Origin: Clostridia bacterium
GTDB taxonomy: Bacteria > Bacillota > Clostridia > TANB77 > CAG-508
Length of the DNA stretch: 64,000 bases
Assembly (NCBI GenBank): GCA_017404545.1
Contig: JAFRCC010000018.1
Coordinates: 124,001 to 188,000 of the forward strand
Direction: 5' to 3'
The translations under genes were made by a program, and so were the position numbers. Below, piece by piece: positions 1 to 8,781 of the stretch. Within the stretch, counting starts at the first letter, position 1; every line of letters starts with the position of its first letter. Under the pieces are notes generated by a model. That model was not told the origin of the DNA and ran no database searches. It worked only from the letters and a program-made list of their open reading frames with translations.

Positions 1-15
1 CACCAATTATAACAA

Positions 16-53
16 ATCCCAACCACAGATTAATATTCTTATGGTTGGGATTC
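16..53 (-). terminator. Intrinsic terminator of the 79-738 gene
   Basis: An 11-bp perfect inverted repeat (AATCCCAACCA paired with TGGTTGGGATT) lies just past the stop codon of the minus-strand gene and is followed on that strand by a T-rich run. Confidence 0.7.
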
Positions 54-78
54 ATTCTTATTTACATTATTTATATCT

Positions 79-738
79 CTATTTTACATATTTATCTACA
101 TTGCTACTTGTAAGCTCTGTATCAATTTCTACAAAATTGTAATCTTTATATTTTTTTCTAGCTTCATCTGATTGATCTGGTTCAAATCCTTCTATTTCTA
201 CTATATCATTGCCCTCAACTTTATAATATGTAACATTTCCAGCTGATACATTTTCTGCTTCAATAATGTTTTTATCTATGTCTACAGTTTCTGCCGCATA
301 ATCGTTTCCAGCATGATTTTTAGATACAACAACTTCTCCATTCTTATATGTTACAAGATAAGTATGTTCAGAATCCATCATGTGCTGTTTTACAAGATAT
401 GCTGGCATACCATCTACATCACTAATCTTTGTAAAATACAATTTTGTCTTATATATGTTAAGATAAAAATTATATAAATCATTATAAGTTTGATTTTGTC
501 CCACTGCTTCATTTGATGCAGATTCTTTTGCTTGTTTTTCTGCCCATTTGTCATTTTTTAAACCTTTTTCTTCTAACCATTCCTCATCTTTCAAAGCTTT
601 TGCTATTTCTTTATTTGCATCAGCTGCACTTACATTTTCACTATTTTTTTTGTTAAAACCTTTTATTACAAACCATACACCTGTAACTATTGCTGCAGTT
701 ACAATCACTATTAATAAATATTTAAATAAATTTTTCAT
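79..738 (-). CDS. Membrane-anchored protein of unknown function, 219 aa
   Basis: I do not recognise a family. Residues about 6-27 form one hydrophobic segment after a short Lys-rich start, with no cleavage site or lipobox, so the protein is probably anchored with its C-terminal domain outside the cell. Residues 35-80 are charged, rich in Lys, Glu and Asn. The rest alternates short strand-like stretches and turns and contains no obvious catalytic motif. A GGGGGGAT ribosome-binding site 5-6 nt upstream supports this ATG. The gene appears to be a single-gene unit: a hairpin terminator follows it, and 128 bp separate it from the upstream ligase gene. Confidence 0.75.
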   Translation of the reverse strand: MKNLFKYLLIVIVTAAIVTGVWFVIKGFNKKNSENVSAADANKEIAKALKDEEWLEEKGLKNDKWAEKQAKESASNEAVGQNQTYNDLYNFYLNIYKTKLYFTKISDVDGMPAYLVKQHMMDSEHTYLVTYKNGEVVVSKNHAGNDYAAETVDIDKNIIEAENVSAGNVTYYKVEGNDIVEIEGFEPDQSDEARKKYKDYNFVEIDTELTSSNVDKYVK

Positions 739-866
739 TTTTATCCCCCCATATTTCTTATAACATAACTATTTTTTTTAATCAAGTTTAAATTTCATAC
801 TTTGTAATACTTCTTCGTAGAAAGCTTTATCGGTTTCATACAGAGCCTCATAACCATAATTTATAA

Positions 867-2606
867 CTATTCTACAAAGCTTATATTTATCTTATCTAGC
901 TCTTCATATCTCTTAATCTTCCCCGTTGTTGTTTTAGCTATTGGAACTTGAGTTATTATAAGGTTACGAATAGACTTATATGCTGGCATTGTTTTATTTA
1001 TTTCCTTTACTTTGTTGTTTATAATTTCGTATATCTCATCTTCGCTCTCTACATTATACATATCTTTCATAATATCTTTATTGTAAACAACCTCTACACC
1101 TATTTTTATATCATTCTCGTCTGCGGCATCTTTATTTAAGAATGAATATATCATGGATTCATCGACACCTTCGATTTTATTAATCAAATTTTCCATTTCC
1201 TCTGGATAAATATTTTTTCCGTTTTTTAGTACTATAACGCTCTTTTTTCTTCCTTTAATAAAAATATACCCGTTCTCATCTATAGTACACAAGTCACCTG
1301 TATGAAGCCATCCATCCAAATCTATAGTGCTCTTTGTTGCATCTTCATCTCCATAATATCCCAGCATAACATTAGGTCCTTTGAATAAAAGCTCTCCTAA
1401 TCCATCTTCATTTGGATTATCAATTTTTGCTTCTCCATTGATAACTACTTTTCCTATACTTCCAAATACATGCTTGTTTTCATCTTTTTCTTCTGACCTG
1501 TTACAACATACAACTGGACTTGCTTCTGTAAGCCCATATCCTTGAACAATATTAATCCCAAAATTTCTGTATCCACGTTCAACATTAACGTCTAAGGCTG
1601 CTGCTCCGCTTATAAATAACTTTACACAGCCTCCGAATATTGCATGTACATCTTTAAATATTTTTGCTTTTTTCTCCATTGAATCATTTTTGTGAGCTTC
1701 TGCAAGTTGCATAACTGCTTCTAACTTTCCTGCTTTCTTTAAATTGCCTAAAATACCTTTGTACATTAATTCGTATAATGCTGGCACACATACTAAGAAT
1801 GAGACTTTAAAATCCCTTATATCGTCCACAATATGGCGTAAACTTGTAGAAAATGCTGTACATGCTCCTAGATACATGGCAAGCATAAATCCTGCAGAGC
1901 ACTCAAATACGTGATGAACCGGTAAAACTGAAAGGAATGTATCTGTGCTATCAATATCATAAACAATATCTTTCATTGCAAATAAATTTGCACATATATT
2001 TTTTTGGCTTAGTACTACTGCTTTCGGTTGAGATGTTGTTCCAGAAGTAAATAACATTATGGACATTTTATCTGGATCTATACCAGCTGATATAAAAGAT
2101 TTTTCTCCATTTTCTTTTAGTGTTTTTCCTTTCTCAACTAATTCCTTAAATGAATATACATCATCTTCATGCTCTTTTGTATCAAAACATATTAGGTGCT
2201 TTAAGGTTGTAGTTCCATCTTTTACTATTTTTTTTAGTGTTTCTCCATATGCTCTTGAATAAAATATTGCCTCTACATCAGCTCTTCTGATTAAGCTCTC
2301 TAATTCATTAGAAGGAAGAGCCTTATCTAAGGGAACCACTATTCCTGTACCTGCAACAATAGAAAAATATGCTACCTCCCATTCATATCTATTTTCTCCT
2401 ATGATAGCAATCCTCTTTCCTTTTAAATTCAATAATGAGGTTAATGCCGTTCCCAAATTATCTACCATTTCCCTTATTTGTTTATGTGAAATAGTTTTAA
2501 ATTCTCCAGGAATATTAGTTTTAAATTTATATGCAGGTCTATTTCCATACATATCTCCTGTTTTCTTTAGCATATCTTTTATATCTCTTACTTCTAAAGC
2601 TCCCAT
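867..2606 (-). CDS. AMP-dependent acyl-CoA synthetase (long-chain fatty acid ligase type)
   Basis: This is a 579-residue ANL-superfamily adenylating enzyme that should activate a carboxylic acid as acyl-AMP and pass it to CoA. Visible motifs are the AMP-binding loop FTSGTTSQPKAV near residue 190, YGLTEASPV near 355, DGWLHTGDL near 430 with GRKKSVIVLKNGKNIYPEE after it, and the C-terminal catalytic Lys in TTTGKIKR near 560. The length and the N-terminal YGNRPAYKFK segment fit long-chain fatty acyl-CoA synthetases more than acetyl-CoA synthetases. The substrate cannot be read from sequence. It starts 36 bp after a lipoprotein gene on the same strand, so the two may be co-transcribed. Confidence 0.88.
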   Translation of the reverse strand: MGALEVRDIKDMLKKTGDMYGNRPAYKFKTNIPGEFKTISHKQIREMVDNLGTALTSLLNLKGKRIAIIGENRYEWEVAYFSIVAGTGIVVPLDKALPSNELESLIRRADVEAIFYSRAYGETLKKIVKDGTTTLKHLICFDTKEHEDDVYSFKELVEKGKTLKENGEKSFISAGIDPDKMSIMLFTSGTTSQPKAVVLSQKNICANLFAMKDIVYDIDSTDTFLSVLPVHHVFECSAGFMLAMYLGACTAFSTSLRHIVDDIRDFKVSFLVCVPALYELMYKGILGNLKKAGKLEAVMQLAEAHKNDSMEKKAKIFKDVHAIFGGCVKLFISGAAALDVNVERGYRNFGINIVQGYGLTEASPVVCCNRSEEKDENKHVFGSIGKVVINGEAKIDNPNEDGLGELLFKGPNVMLGYYGDEDATKSTIDLDGWLHTGDLCTIDENGYIFIKGRKKSVIVLKNGKNIYPEEMENLINKIEGVDESMIYSFLNKDAADENDIKIGVEVVYNKDIMKDMYNVESEDEIYEIINNKVKEINKTMPAYKSIRNLIITQVPIAKTTTGKIKRYEELDKINISFVE

Positions 2607-2642
2607 ATATATTTCCCTTTCAACATCTGTATTTGTATCATA

Positions 2643-3071
2643 TTATTCCTCTGTTATAGTATAATCATTGTCTTCAAACATTTTTCTTATTGAATCTTTG
2701 CTAAGTTTATCATCACTATAGTCAATGCCTTCCTCGGTGAAAAAGTCTTTTGCAGTTGTTTTTATAATTAATTTGTTAGCCTCAACCCTAATTTCTGCAT
2801 CTTTTAACGAATCCTCCGAACTAAATAGCTCTTTCATAGCTTCAGCCGTAGAATTATCTCCACATTCCATTGTAATTGTTATTTCTTCAGCCATATCATT
2901 CTTAAATGTTATCTCCGTTGTTTGTTTGTAATTTCCCGCTGAATATTCTTTTACAGCAATTAGCTTACTTTCATTTAAATTCTCCTTTTTGTCTTTTCCG
3001 CATCCAACTAATGTAATGCACATTGTAGACAATAACATAACTAATAATACATTTTTTAATAATTTTTTCAT
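2643..3071 (-). CDS. Small lipoprotein, 142 aa
   Basis: A Lys-Lys start, a hydrophobic stretch and the lipobox LVGC at about residues 21-24 predict lipid anchoring at the outer face of the membrane. The roughly 115-residue exported domain is rich in Thr, Glu and Lys and may resemble YehR-type (DUF1307) lipoproteins, but I cannot confirm this. A GGAGG site precedes the ATG. It lies immediately upstream of the acyl-CoA ligase. Confidence 0.75.
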   Translation of the reverse strand: MKKLLKNVLLVMLLSTMCITLVGCGKDKKENLNESKLIAVKEYSAGNYKQTTEITFKNDMAEEITITMECGDNSTAEAMKELFSSEDSLKDAEIRVEANKLIIKTTAKDFFTEEGIDYSDDKLSKDSIRKMFEDNDYTITEE

Positions 3072-3180
3072 TTCTATTCCTCCTCTTTTGAATTAATAAT
3101 TGAATTATAGCAATATATTTTTATATTGTCTATTGAAATTCTGGAATATGGTAAAAAATGGTTACAGTTTAACACTTTTT

Positions 3181-3216
3181 ATTTAATCTGGTCAGAAAAA
3201 GGGCTATTGTCTGACT
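3181..3216. repeat. Fragment of the GGTCAGA/TTGTCTG repeat family
   Basis: The segment around GGTCAGAAAAAGGGCTATT and GTCTG matches the end of the repeat at 28731-28820 and more weakly the palindromic element at 21311-21445. Only the end is present, so this looks like a decayed or truncated copy. Confidence 0.45.
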
Positions 3217-3282
3217 TTATTATTATCATAACTATTAAATAGTAACAAAAAACGACCTTTTTTTCTTTACAACATAAAAAAA

Positions 3283-3314
3283 TTTAAAGGCCCTCAAATA
3301 AGAGAGCCCTTAGT
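3283..3314 (-). terminator. Possible terminator of the 3318-3983 gene
   Basis: An imperfect hairpin (GGCCCTC against GAGAGCCC, with mismatches) directly follows the gene and leads on the minus strand into a long A/T-rich stretch. Confidence 0.4.
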
Positions 3315-3317
3315 TCA

Positions 3318-3983
3318 TTAAATTTCCGGCCAATAAACTTTTACAGTATTGCCCAGCATTTCCGCCTGTGCAGACTTTTCGTTTTCCATTTCTGTGCCAT
3401 CATCCAGGTAACAAATAGTTCCAGTTTCTTCATCCCAGCCAGTAAGTACAACATAATTTCCTTCTGCAGTCTGACATACAAAAGCCATGTTGTATTTGAA
3501 GAAGCAGTCAGCTAACTCTTGAATATCGTATACTTCGTTAAACACTACAGCTGTACCAATGCCATTAGGTCTTTTTTCCTCATCTGACATTATTTCATAC
3601 ATTGCATCGATAAAACTTACATTTGATGATTTTTTCATATCAAATGCCATAGAGTATACTTTCATTCTGAGTCCTAAAACCTCATCCCCTTCTTCAGGTA
3701 TATGATAATTTCTATGACCCTCTTCTTGAGTTGGAATTTCTTCTGTCTCTGCTTCGGTTTCAAGCTCGCTATTCTGTTCTGTTACGTTCTCCGTTGAAAT
3801 CGTAGTTTCTTCTACTGTTTCCATTGTACTGGTTTCTGTTGCCGTAGTGTGAATCTCTTCAGCCTGCATACTCGTTGTAGCTATTTTCTTCTCATTCTGC
3901 TCTTTTGAACAACCTGTATCAGTAATAAGTACAACTACTGACATCATGAATACTACAATATTCCGAATTGCCTTTCTTTTCAT
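3318..3983 (-). CDS. Lipoprotein-like secreted protein, 221 aa, foreign composition
   Basis: The start is set at the ATG at 3983, which follows an AAAAGGAGGAC ribosome-binding site; a longer reading frame upstream lacks one. A hydrophobic segment ends in a possible lipobox (DTGC, about residues 23-26). Residues 30-95 are a low-complexity Thr/Glu linker typical of surface proteins. The C-terminal 125 residues form a folded domain with VVLTGWDEETGTICYLDD, vaguely like a cysteine-protease-type fold, but I see no catalytic set. Base composition is clearly richer in G+C than the surroundings. Codon 7 is CGG, a codon otherwise missing from intact native genes here. This and the next gene look horizontally acquired. 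Confidence 0.65.
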   Translation of the reverse strand: MKRKAIRNIVVFMMSVVVLITDTGCSKEQNEKKIATTSMQAEEIHTTATETSTMETVEETTISTENVTEQNSELETEAETEEIPTQEEGHRNYHIPEEGDEVLGLRMKVYSMAFDMKKSSNVSFIDAMYEIMSDEEKRPNGIGTAVVFNEVYDIQELADCFFKYNMAFVCQTAEGNYVVLTGWDEETGTICYLDDGTEMENEKSAQAEMLGNTVKVYWPEI

Positions 3984-4092
3984 AATAAGTCCTCCTTTTA
4001 GTTCGAATAGGCATGTAAATATCTCGAATTCCATTTGGAATCCTTCGCTTATTATAGCATTTTTATGTAAATTAGTCAATAATTATATTACG

Positions 4093-4122
4093 GAGAAAGC
4101 GAGTGCATTCACACTCGCTCTC
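4093..4122 (-). terminator. Terminator of the DUF4097-like gene
   Basis: A perfect GCGAGTG/CACTCGC stem with a 6-nt loop, extended by GAGA/TCTC, lies 20 bp past the stop. The T-run on the minus strand is weak. Confidence 0.5.
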
Positions 4123-4143
4123 ATCCGTTATTGGGTTATTAAT

Positions 4144-4875
4144 TCACTTCACTGTAACATTGCCATTATGAGACGTCGCACGTCCATACGCAGCATATAC
4201 ACCATTTCCAGCATGAAAGCGATTTCTCACATTTCCGTTATGAGAAGATGCATAGATACTGCTCGTGGCAACATTCTGCATCTCTACTGATACGTCGCCG
4301 TTATGAGAAGATGCTTCGATTTCGACATTGTTTTTAGCCTTAATGTAGACATCAACGTCGCCGTTGTGCGTGGTTGCCAAAATTTCACAAAAGTTTCCCT
4401 CGCTATCCACTTCGCCGTTGTGCGTGTCAAGTCTGATTTTCTTTGCGAAAACTCCATTTTTGACAGATACATTCCCATTATAGCAGGTCACACTCAGAAA
4501 CTCAAATGTCCGTGTAGGAATGTTGACCGTCAAAGTTAAATTACTCATAGCAACTGCACCTACATCGAGAGTAATGATAACTTCGCATCCTCTCTTTTCG
4601 ATATTGAACGTTGGTTTCTCGTCAACAACAGCTTCTCCGCTAAAGTGAGCCTCAACAATACTGGTATTGCTCGCAGTTACAACAATATTTGCTGAATCGC
4701 TTTTTACAGTAATCCGCTCCACATCATTTTCCGGCACATTCTTTTTTTCGTCGAACTTTTGCGGTGTACCAAATACTCCTCCGCCAGACATCCAACCACC
4801 AGACACAATACGACCATTAATCACTACTGCCCCATTGAAGTTGCCAAAATTGATTCCGTTGATAAATTTTCCCAT
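4144..4875 (-). CDS. DUF4097-type repeat protein (SHNG repeats), 243 aa
   Basis: The start at 4875 follows TTTAGGAGGAACATC; the frame extends further upstream without a better site. The C-terminal half carries at least six repeats of the type SHNGxV (CYNGNV, THNGEV, THNGDV, SHNGDV, SHNGNV, SHNGNV) spaced about 19-21 residues apart. This is the pattern of DUF4097/DUF4098 beta-helix-like domains, often called putative adhesins. No signal peptide is seen, so it is predicted cytoplasmic or exported by an unseen route. Its G+C content is high for this window and it contains in-frame CGG codons (in PTRTF and VERIT), supporting acquisition from another genome. A separate promoter and a long leader lie upstream. 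Confidence 0.75.
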   Translation of the reverse strand: MGKFINGINFGNFNGAVVINGRIVSGGWMSGGGVFGTPQKFDEKKNVPENDVERITVKSDSANIVVTASNTSIVEAHFSGEAVVDEKPTFNIEKRGCEVIITLDVGAVAMSNLTLTVNIPTRTFEFLSVTCYNGNVSVKNGVFAKKIRLDTHNGEVDSEGNFCEILATTHNGDVDVYIKAKNNVEIEASSHNGDVSVEMQNVATSSIYASSHNGNVRNRFHAGNGVYAAYGRATSHNGNVTVK

Positions 4876-4995
4876 GATGTTCCTCCTAAATTCTAAGAGT
4901 GCAAGAGCAATATTATTCACACTTGCAGTTTGCTTTGTTGGTGCTTAATTACGAAATTATACGATAAAATTTGCACCACCCCTTACTACCTACCG

Positions 4996-5050
4996 GTTGT
5001 ACTGACCTTTGGATATCTATCCTACAACTGATTTATTAGCCACTCGGCTA
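4996..5050 (-). other. Structured 5' leader of the DUF4097-like gene
   Basis: Between the predicted promoter and the start codon lies an untranslated leader of about 180 nt. It contains TAGCC/GGCTA, and a GTTGTA/TACAAC stem enclosing GGATAGATATCC. No known riboswitch consensus was recognised. Confidence 0.35.
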
Positions 5051-5060
5051 GAACATATAT

Positions 5061-5089
5061 CTTATATCATATTTTTATGCAAACTGCAA
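5061..5089 (-). promoter_or_regulatory. Sigma-A-type promoter of the DUF4097-like gene
   Basis: On the minus strand TTGCAG is followed after exactly 17 bp by TATAAG. Confidence 0.55.
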
Positions 5090-5205
5090 CAACTTTGCCA
5101 ATATATTTAATAGCCATGTTCAAATTCTCTATGTTAAACATAATGTTACCATCCAAATATTTCCACTGGGAAAAATACGGTTCTTCTCATAATCATCAAG
5201 CAACT

Positions 5206-6072
5206 TTATTTTTCTAAATCAATCATCCCCATTAGATCATCAAAGCTAAATGATTCGCTTGTAGATAATTCGTTCCTTAATTCTTGTTCTAATTTTTCTT
5301 GTGCAATTTTAATTTTTTCATTATATCCTTCTGTAAATTTATTTGCTCTTTTTGAACCTAATTGAAACACCTGTACTTTTTCACCAGGATTTAATCTTGG
5401 AATTTTATAATAATCCATTCTAATTTTCTTTAATACTGAAATCATAGACAAAAAATTACTTCCATATATTTTGCATTTACTTTCGTCTTGAATAAACCCA
5501 TCAATTACATGATTAATACTTTTTCCTAAACTTTCAAACTTTCTTTTATCTTTTATTTCAATTGAATAGTTATCTTCATTTTCATGGTCTTTCAATGTCA
5601 TTTCATCATTAAAACTAAATTTAATTTCATTACCATGTATAACATCAAAATCAGCTATAAAATCACATACAATATCAATTTCTTTTCTATTACCAATTTC
5701 TGCTTTTTTACCTTGAATAACAGATTGCATAAGCCTCATTAATACTTGTTGCATATCACCACAAATATTTTCAAACTCTATTTTAAATCTCAAACCTTCT
5801 GGAAGTTTATTATCATAAAGCACACATTCTCTTTCTTTTGAAATAGAACATTTAAACCTCTTATCTTTAATAAGAATTGCTAATAGCTCTCTTGTTAATT
5901 TAGAATCAAGCATTTCTATACTGGCACTTTCTGGCCAAAGTGATTCATCTTTGTGATCTTTATATGAGCCACTACAAGAATTATATGGTTTCATATTATT
6001 GTTATATATTAATCTAACAACCTCTCTAATATCTTCATCTATATATTCAATTGGACATTTCCAATCATTCAT
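5206..6072 (-). CDS. Protein of unknown function, 288 aa
   Basis: No family is recognised. The protein is soluble, with no signal or membrane segment. Near residue 30 it has YNSCSGSYKDHKDE, a Cys-Ser-Gly motif close to the N-terminus. The middle and C-terminal thirds are mixed alpha/beta with a helical, charged tail. The start is supported by AGGAGGAAGAGCT before the ATG. It has AT-rich native composition, unlike the neighbouring foreign pair, and is followed by no clear terminator. Confidence 0.7.
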   Translation of the reverse strand: MNDWKCPIEYIDEDIREVVRLIYNNNMKPYNSCSGSYKDHKDESLWPESASIEMLDSKLTRELLAILIKDKRFKCSISKERECVLYDNKLPEGLRFKIEFENICGDMQQVLMRLMQSVIQGKKAEIGNRKEIDIVCDFIADFDVIHGNEIKFSFNDEMTLKDHENEDNYSIEIKDKRKFESLGKSINHVIDGFIQDESKCKIYGSNFLSMISVLKKIRMDYYKIPRLNPGEKVQVFQLGSKRANKFTEGYNEKIKIAQEKLEQELRNELSTSESFSFDDLMGMIDLEK

Positions 6073-6144
6073 AGCTCTTCCTCCTAAAAATGGTTATTTT
6101 AATTTTGTCATTTAGATGACACACTCTTTAATAGACAATATACA

Positions 6145-6645
6145 TTATCTGTTATTCAGCCATTCTTCTAATATTTCAAATTCTTCATAGTGATTTTTAA
6201 AAAACTTTTCTTCTTTCATTAACTGATGAATCTCATCTGCTGAAAACCAATGTAGCGATTCAACTTCTTCCTCTTGTAGCTTTAATTTTTCTATATTATC
6301 TACATCTAACTTTATATAATAATCGTCCCAAAAAACTCTTTCTGTTTCAGATCTTCCCCCAAAATATAGCTGTAAATCTTCTGGCTTTACATCCAAACCT
6401 ATTTCTTCTTTAACTTCTGTTATTATTCCCTGAATACTATCTTCTCCGCTTTTGGGATGACCTCCAGTTGTGGCATATAAGCCATTCTTTCTTGCACTTC
6501 TTTTTTGTATTAAAAATTTTCCTTCAGAATTTTGTATAAATACCAAAACTACTACTATATATTTTCCTTCAGGTGTTTCTTCTCCTTTATATATTGTTTC
6601 TCCTGTTAAATTTTTGTTTTTGTCATATAAATCTCTTTTTTCCAT
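6145..6645 (-). CDS. Nudix hydrolase, 166 aa
   Basis: The protein carries a Nudix box between about residues 62 and 85 (GHPKSGEDSIQGIITEVKEE, then IGL). It fits G-x5-E-x7-RE-U-xEE-x-GU except that the first Arg of the RE pair is Thr. The overall layout, with FLIQKRSARKNGLYATTGG before the box, resembles the YfcD/isopentenyl-diphosphate-isomerase-like branch. It probably cleaves a nucleoside diphosphate linked to another group; the substrate is unknown. The start follows AGAGGAGGATAAA. The gene is 72 bp downstream of the unknown 5206-6072 gene's start and just below the Ham1-like gene. Confidence 0.85.
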   Translation of the reverse strand: MEKRDLYDKNKNLTGETIYKGEETPEGKYIVVVLVFIQNSEGKFLIQKRSARKNGLYATTGGHPKSGEDSIQGIITEVKEEIGLDVKPEDLQLYFGGRSETERVFWDDYYIKLDVDNIEKLKLQEEEVESLHWFSADEIHQLMKEEKFFKNHYEEFEILEEWLNNR

Positions 6646-6692
6646 TTTATCCTCCTCTTAGTTCATGACATTGTAGAGCAATATATTCTTTT

Positions 6693-7280
6693 TCATTGCA
6701 TTTTAATTGCTCTTATTAGCTCTATTATTTTTTCTTTCGAATTATTCCAAGTATACTCATTTGCCTCATCTTCACTTAAATCAGTAAGAGCTTTATCATA
6801 TCCTACTGGAACTGATATTTGACTTAGCGGGTATGAGTTGGGCTTAAGCTCTGCATTTTCCTTTGCTTTGTATGAATATGGAATTTTAGTTTCAGTTTTA
6901 AATACTTCTCCATCTTTTGTTATTACACAATAAGCTCTATAAAAAGCATATTCTTCACCATTACTTAAGTAATTCTCATACAAAATTTTTTTAATGTAGT
7001 CTTTTATATTTTCTTGAAGCCCACCTTTTATGTATATACCATCATCAATTCCAATTATATACTCATAATCATTATCCTTTAAGTACTCTTTTATAGCTCT
7101 AGCTTTCATCTCTGCTCGCATCTCTATGCTTCCCTGCTCCTTTTTATCAGCACCATTGTAACTAATATCTTCTAACGATTGATACATATATTCCGCTTCA
7201 TTAAGTCCTGCCCTTGCAAGTAAATATTTAACAATTTTATACTTGTCTTTATTCGTTGTTGCTATAAGTATTTTTTTCAT
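6693..7280 (-). CDS. Ham1/RdgB-like non-canonical purine NTP pyrophosphatase
   Basis: At 195 residues with start at 7280 (GGAGGTAAAG upstream), it has the family N-terminus KKILIATTNKDKYKIVKYLL and an IGIDDGIYI segment in place of the usual DDSGL motif. A shorter, divergent second half ends in an Asn-Ser-Lys helix. The family hydrolyses ITP, XTP or dITP to keep deaminated bases out of nucleic acids. The divergence from canonical motifs leaves substrate choice open. It follows an upstream gap that contains a possible 22-residue peptide gene and a strong terminator. Confidence 0.7.
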   Translation of the reverse strand: MKKILIATTNKDKYKIVKYLLARAGLNEAEYMYQSLEDISYNGADKKEQGSIEMRAEMKARAIKEYLKDNDYEYIIGIDDGIYIKGGLQENIKDYIKKILYENYLSNGEEYAFYRAYCVITKDGEVFKTETKIPYSYKAKENAELKPNSYPLSQISVPVGYDKALTDLSEDEANEYTWNNSKEKIIELIRAIKMQ

Positions 7281-7407
7281 CTTTACCTCCATTAAATTCT
7301 TATTTTTTGACAAATCCAAACGTGATTAATATTATTTATTTTGTTTATCAACTCTATGTCTTTATCTTATTTAAATTTTTATGTATTTTGAAAAATTATA
7401 ACAAAAA

Positions 7408-7431
7408 GAGCTCTCCAACAATAGAGAGCCC
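7408..7431 (-). terminator. Strong intrinsic terminator
   Basis: GGGCTCTC and GAGAGCTC form a stem on the minus strand, immediately followed by TTTTTG. It separates the possible 22-aa ORF and the M20 gene from the Ham1-like gene. Confidence 0.75.
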
Positions 7432-7496
7432 CACAAACTTTATTTGTAATTATAATAATTTGTATATTAAAATAAAAACAGATTTTGTTATCTGAT

Positions 7497-7565
7497 TTAT
7501 ATTAGTGTGATTAGCTCACTATTATTAATTTTTCTTACTTTAAAATCTAATACTACGTTATTCAT
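7497..7565 (-). CDS. Possible 22-residue peptide
   Basis: A short ORF (begins MNNVVLDFKVRK) lies in the 436-bp gap between the M20 peptidase and the Ham1-like gene. It has an AAAGGTG site 11 nt upstream, a TTGAAA-17-TAAACT promoter at 7617-7645 and a strong terminator 66 bp downstream. The complete transcription unit argues for a real small gene or a small RNA; the coding status is uncertain. Confidence 0.35.
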   Translation of the reverse strand: MNNVVLDFKVRKINNSELITLI

Positions 7566-7616
7566 GATTAATTACACACCTTTCTTATAATCTTGCAAAA
7601 CTTTAAATATGTATAA

Positions 7617-7645
7617 AGTTTACCATAATATAAATGTTATTTCAA
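7617..7645 (-). promoter_or_regulatory. Promoter of the 22-residue ORF unit
   Basis: TTGAAA and TAAACT are spaced by 17 bp on the minus strand, about 50 bp upstream of the short ORF. Confidence 0.45.
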
Positions 7646-7716
7646 TAGTTTGAAATTTTTTCCTAAATATTCTAATTCCAACTAAATTCCCATTAAATTT
7701 ATTGCAAAATCATTTT

Positions 7717-8751
7717 TTATTTACACACCATATAAATCAACTCTTCATACTGCTTAACTAATTTTCTATAACTATCAACCGAGATATTTTCATTTACTTC
7801 ATGTGCCGTAACTGGTCCTGTTCCAAGTATAATGCGTTTAGAAGGTCCACTTATTAAACTTGCTTCTGTCATAAAATTAGCAGTTTTTAGTTCGTCAAAA
7901 AAATCTACATCATCAATGAACGGATCAATACATTCTATAATATTAACTTCTGCCATGTACTTTTCTGCTAATTCATCTACTTTATCTTCTATTTTTTTTA
8001 TGTGCTTTTTATTTATAACACGAAAGTCTATGCTAACACTACAACTAGCAGGTACAGAATTTTTAGCACTACCTCCATTTATTACACCAACATTCATTGT
8101 TGTATATGGTATAAGATAATATTGCTCTTTTTCTGGCTTTATTTCATCGTTGTAAAAATTCTCAAGTTCATATAAAAATTTAACAGCATTTAAGTTTGCG
8201 CTTATACCTTTTTCAGGATTACTTGAGTGTGCTTTAATTCCTTTAAATTTTATATCATATTCTATTAAACCTTTACTACCTGTTAATGCTTCATTGTTTG
8301 TAGGCTCTCCAAATATCATAATATTTGGAAATTTCTGATTGTTCTTTACCAACTCATACGTGCCTCCAAAACCAATTTCCTCATCATATGTAAAATACAA
8401 TTTCATTCCACTCCTTAATTTTTTGAAGTCAATTTTGCCCACAGCATCCAACATTGCAGCAATACCACCTTTCATATCACATGCTCCAAGACCATATAAT
8501 TTATCTTCTTTCAAAGTTAAATCAAATGGTGTTTTAAACTCATCTATGTATTCAACTGTATCTGTATGCCCCAAGAATCCAATTTGAGGATTTTTTCCAA
8601 TGCTCATAACCAAATTCTTAGTCTTAATTTCTGTTTTGAATCCTAGTTCATTTAAATAGCTCTCAATGTAATTAATAATCTCTTTATTCTCTTTATCTTT
8701 AATCGTATTAAATTTTACTAAATCTTTTAAAATTTTAAATTCATTTATCAT
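7717..8751 (-). CDS. M20-family peptidase/deacylase (ArgE/DapE-like), 344 aa
   Basis: The start at 8751 follows AAAAAGGGGGATT. Metal-binding motifs of the M20 family are seen: GHTDTV near residue 68, GLGACDMKGG near 100, the catalytic Glu pair in YDEEIG near 130, and GEPT near 160. A dimerisation-domain segment with NVGVINGGSAKNSVPASC follows, and the final His is in TAHEVNE. Family members remove acyl groups from acetylornithine or succinyl-diaminopimelate or cleave dipeptides. No arginine or lysine pathway genes lie nearby, so the substrate is open. A terminator hairpin sits only about 20 nt before the ribosome-binding site, after a 27-residue ORF, an arrangement that suggests attenuation. 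Confidence 0.88.
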   Translation of the reverse strand: MINEFKILKDLVKFNTIKDKENKEIINYIESYLNELGFKTEIKTKNLVMSIGKNPQIGFLGHTDTVEYIDEFKTPFDLTLKEDKLYGLGACDMKGGIAAMLDAVGKIDFKKLRSGMKLYFTYDEEIGFGGTYELVKNNQKFPNIMIFGEPTNNEALTGSKGLIEYDIKFKGIKAHSSNPEKGISANLNAVKFLYELENFYNDEIKPEKEQYYLIPYTTMNVGVINGGSAKNSVPASCSVSIDFRVINKKHIKKIEDKVDELAEKYMAEVNIIECIDPFIDDVDFFDELKTANFMTEASLISGPSKRIILGTGPVTAHEVNENISVDSYRKLVKQYEELIYMVCK

Positions 8752-8781
8752 AATAAATCCCCCTTTTTTATTTTGAGAGCA

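Noticed and set aside
5037..5050. tRNA D-arm-like segment GCCGAGTGGC
   Set aside because: No acceptor stem, anticodon arm or T-arm could be found around it.
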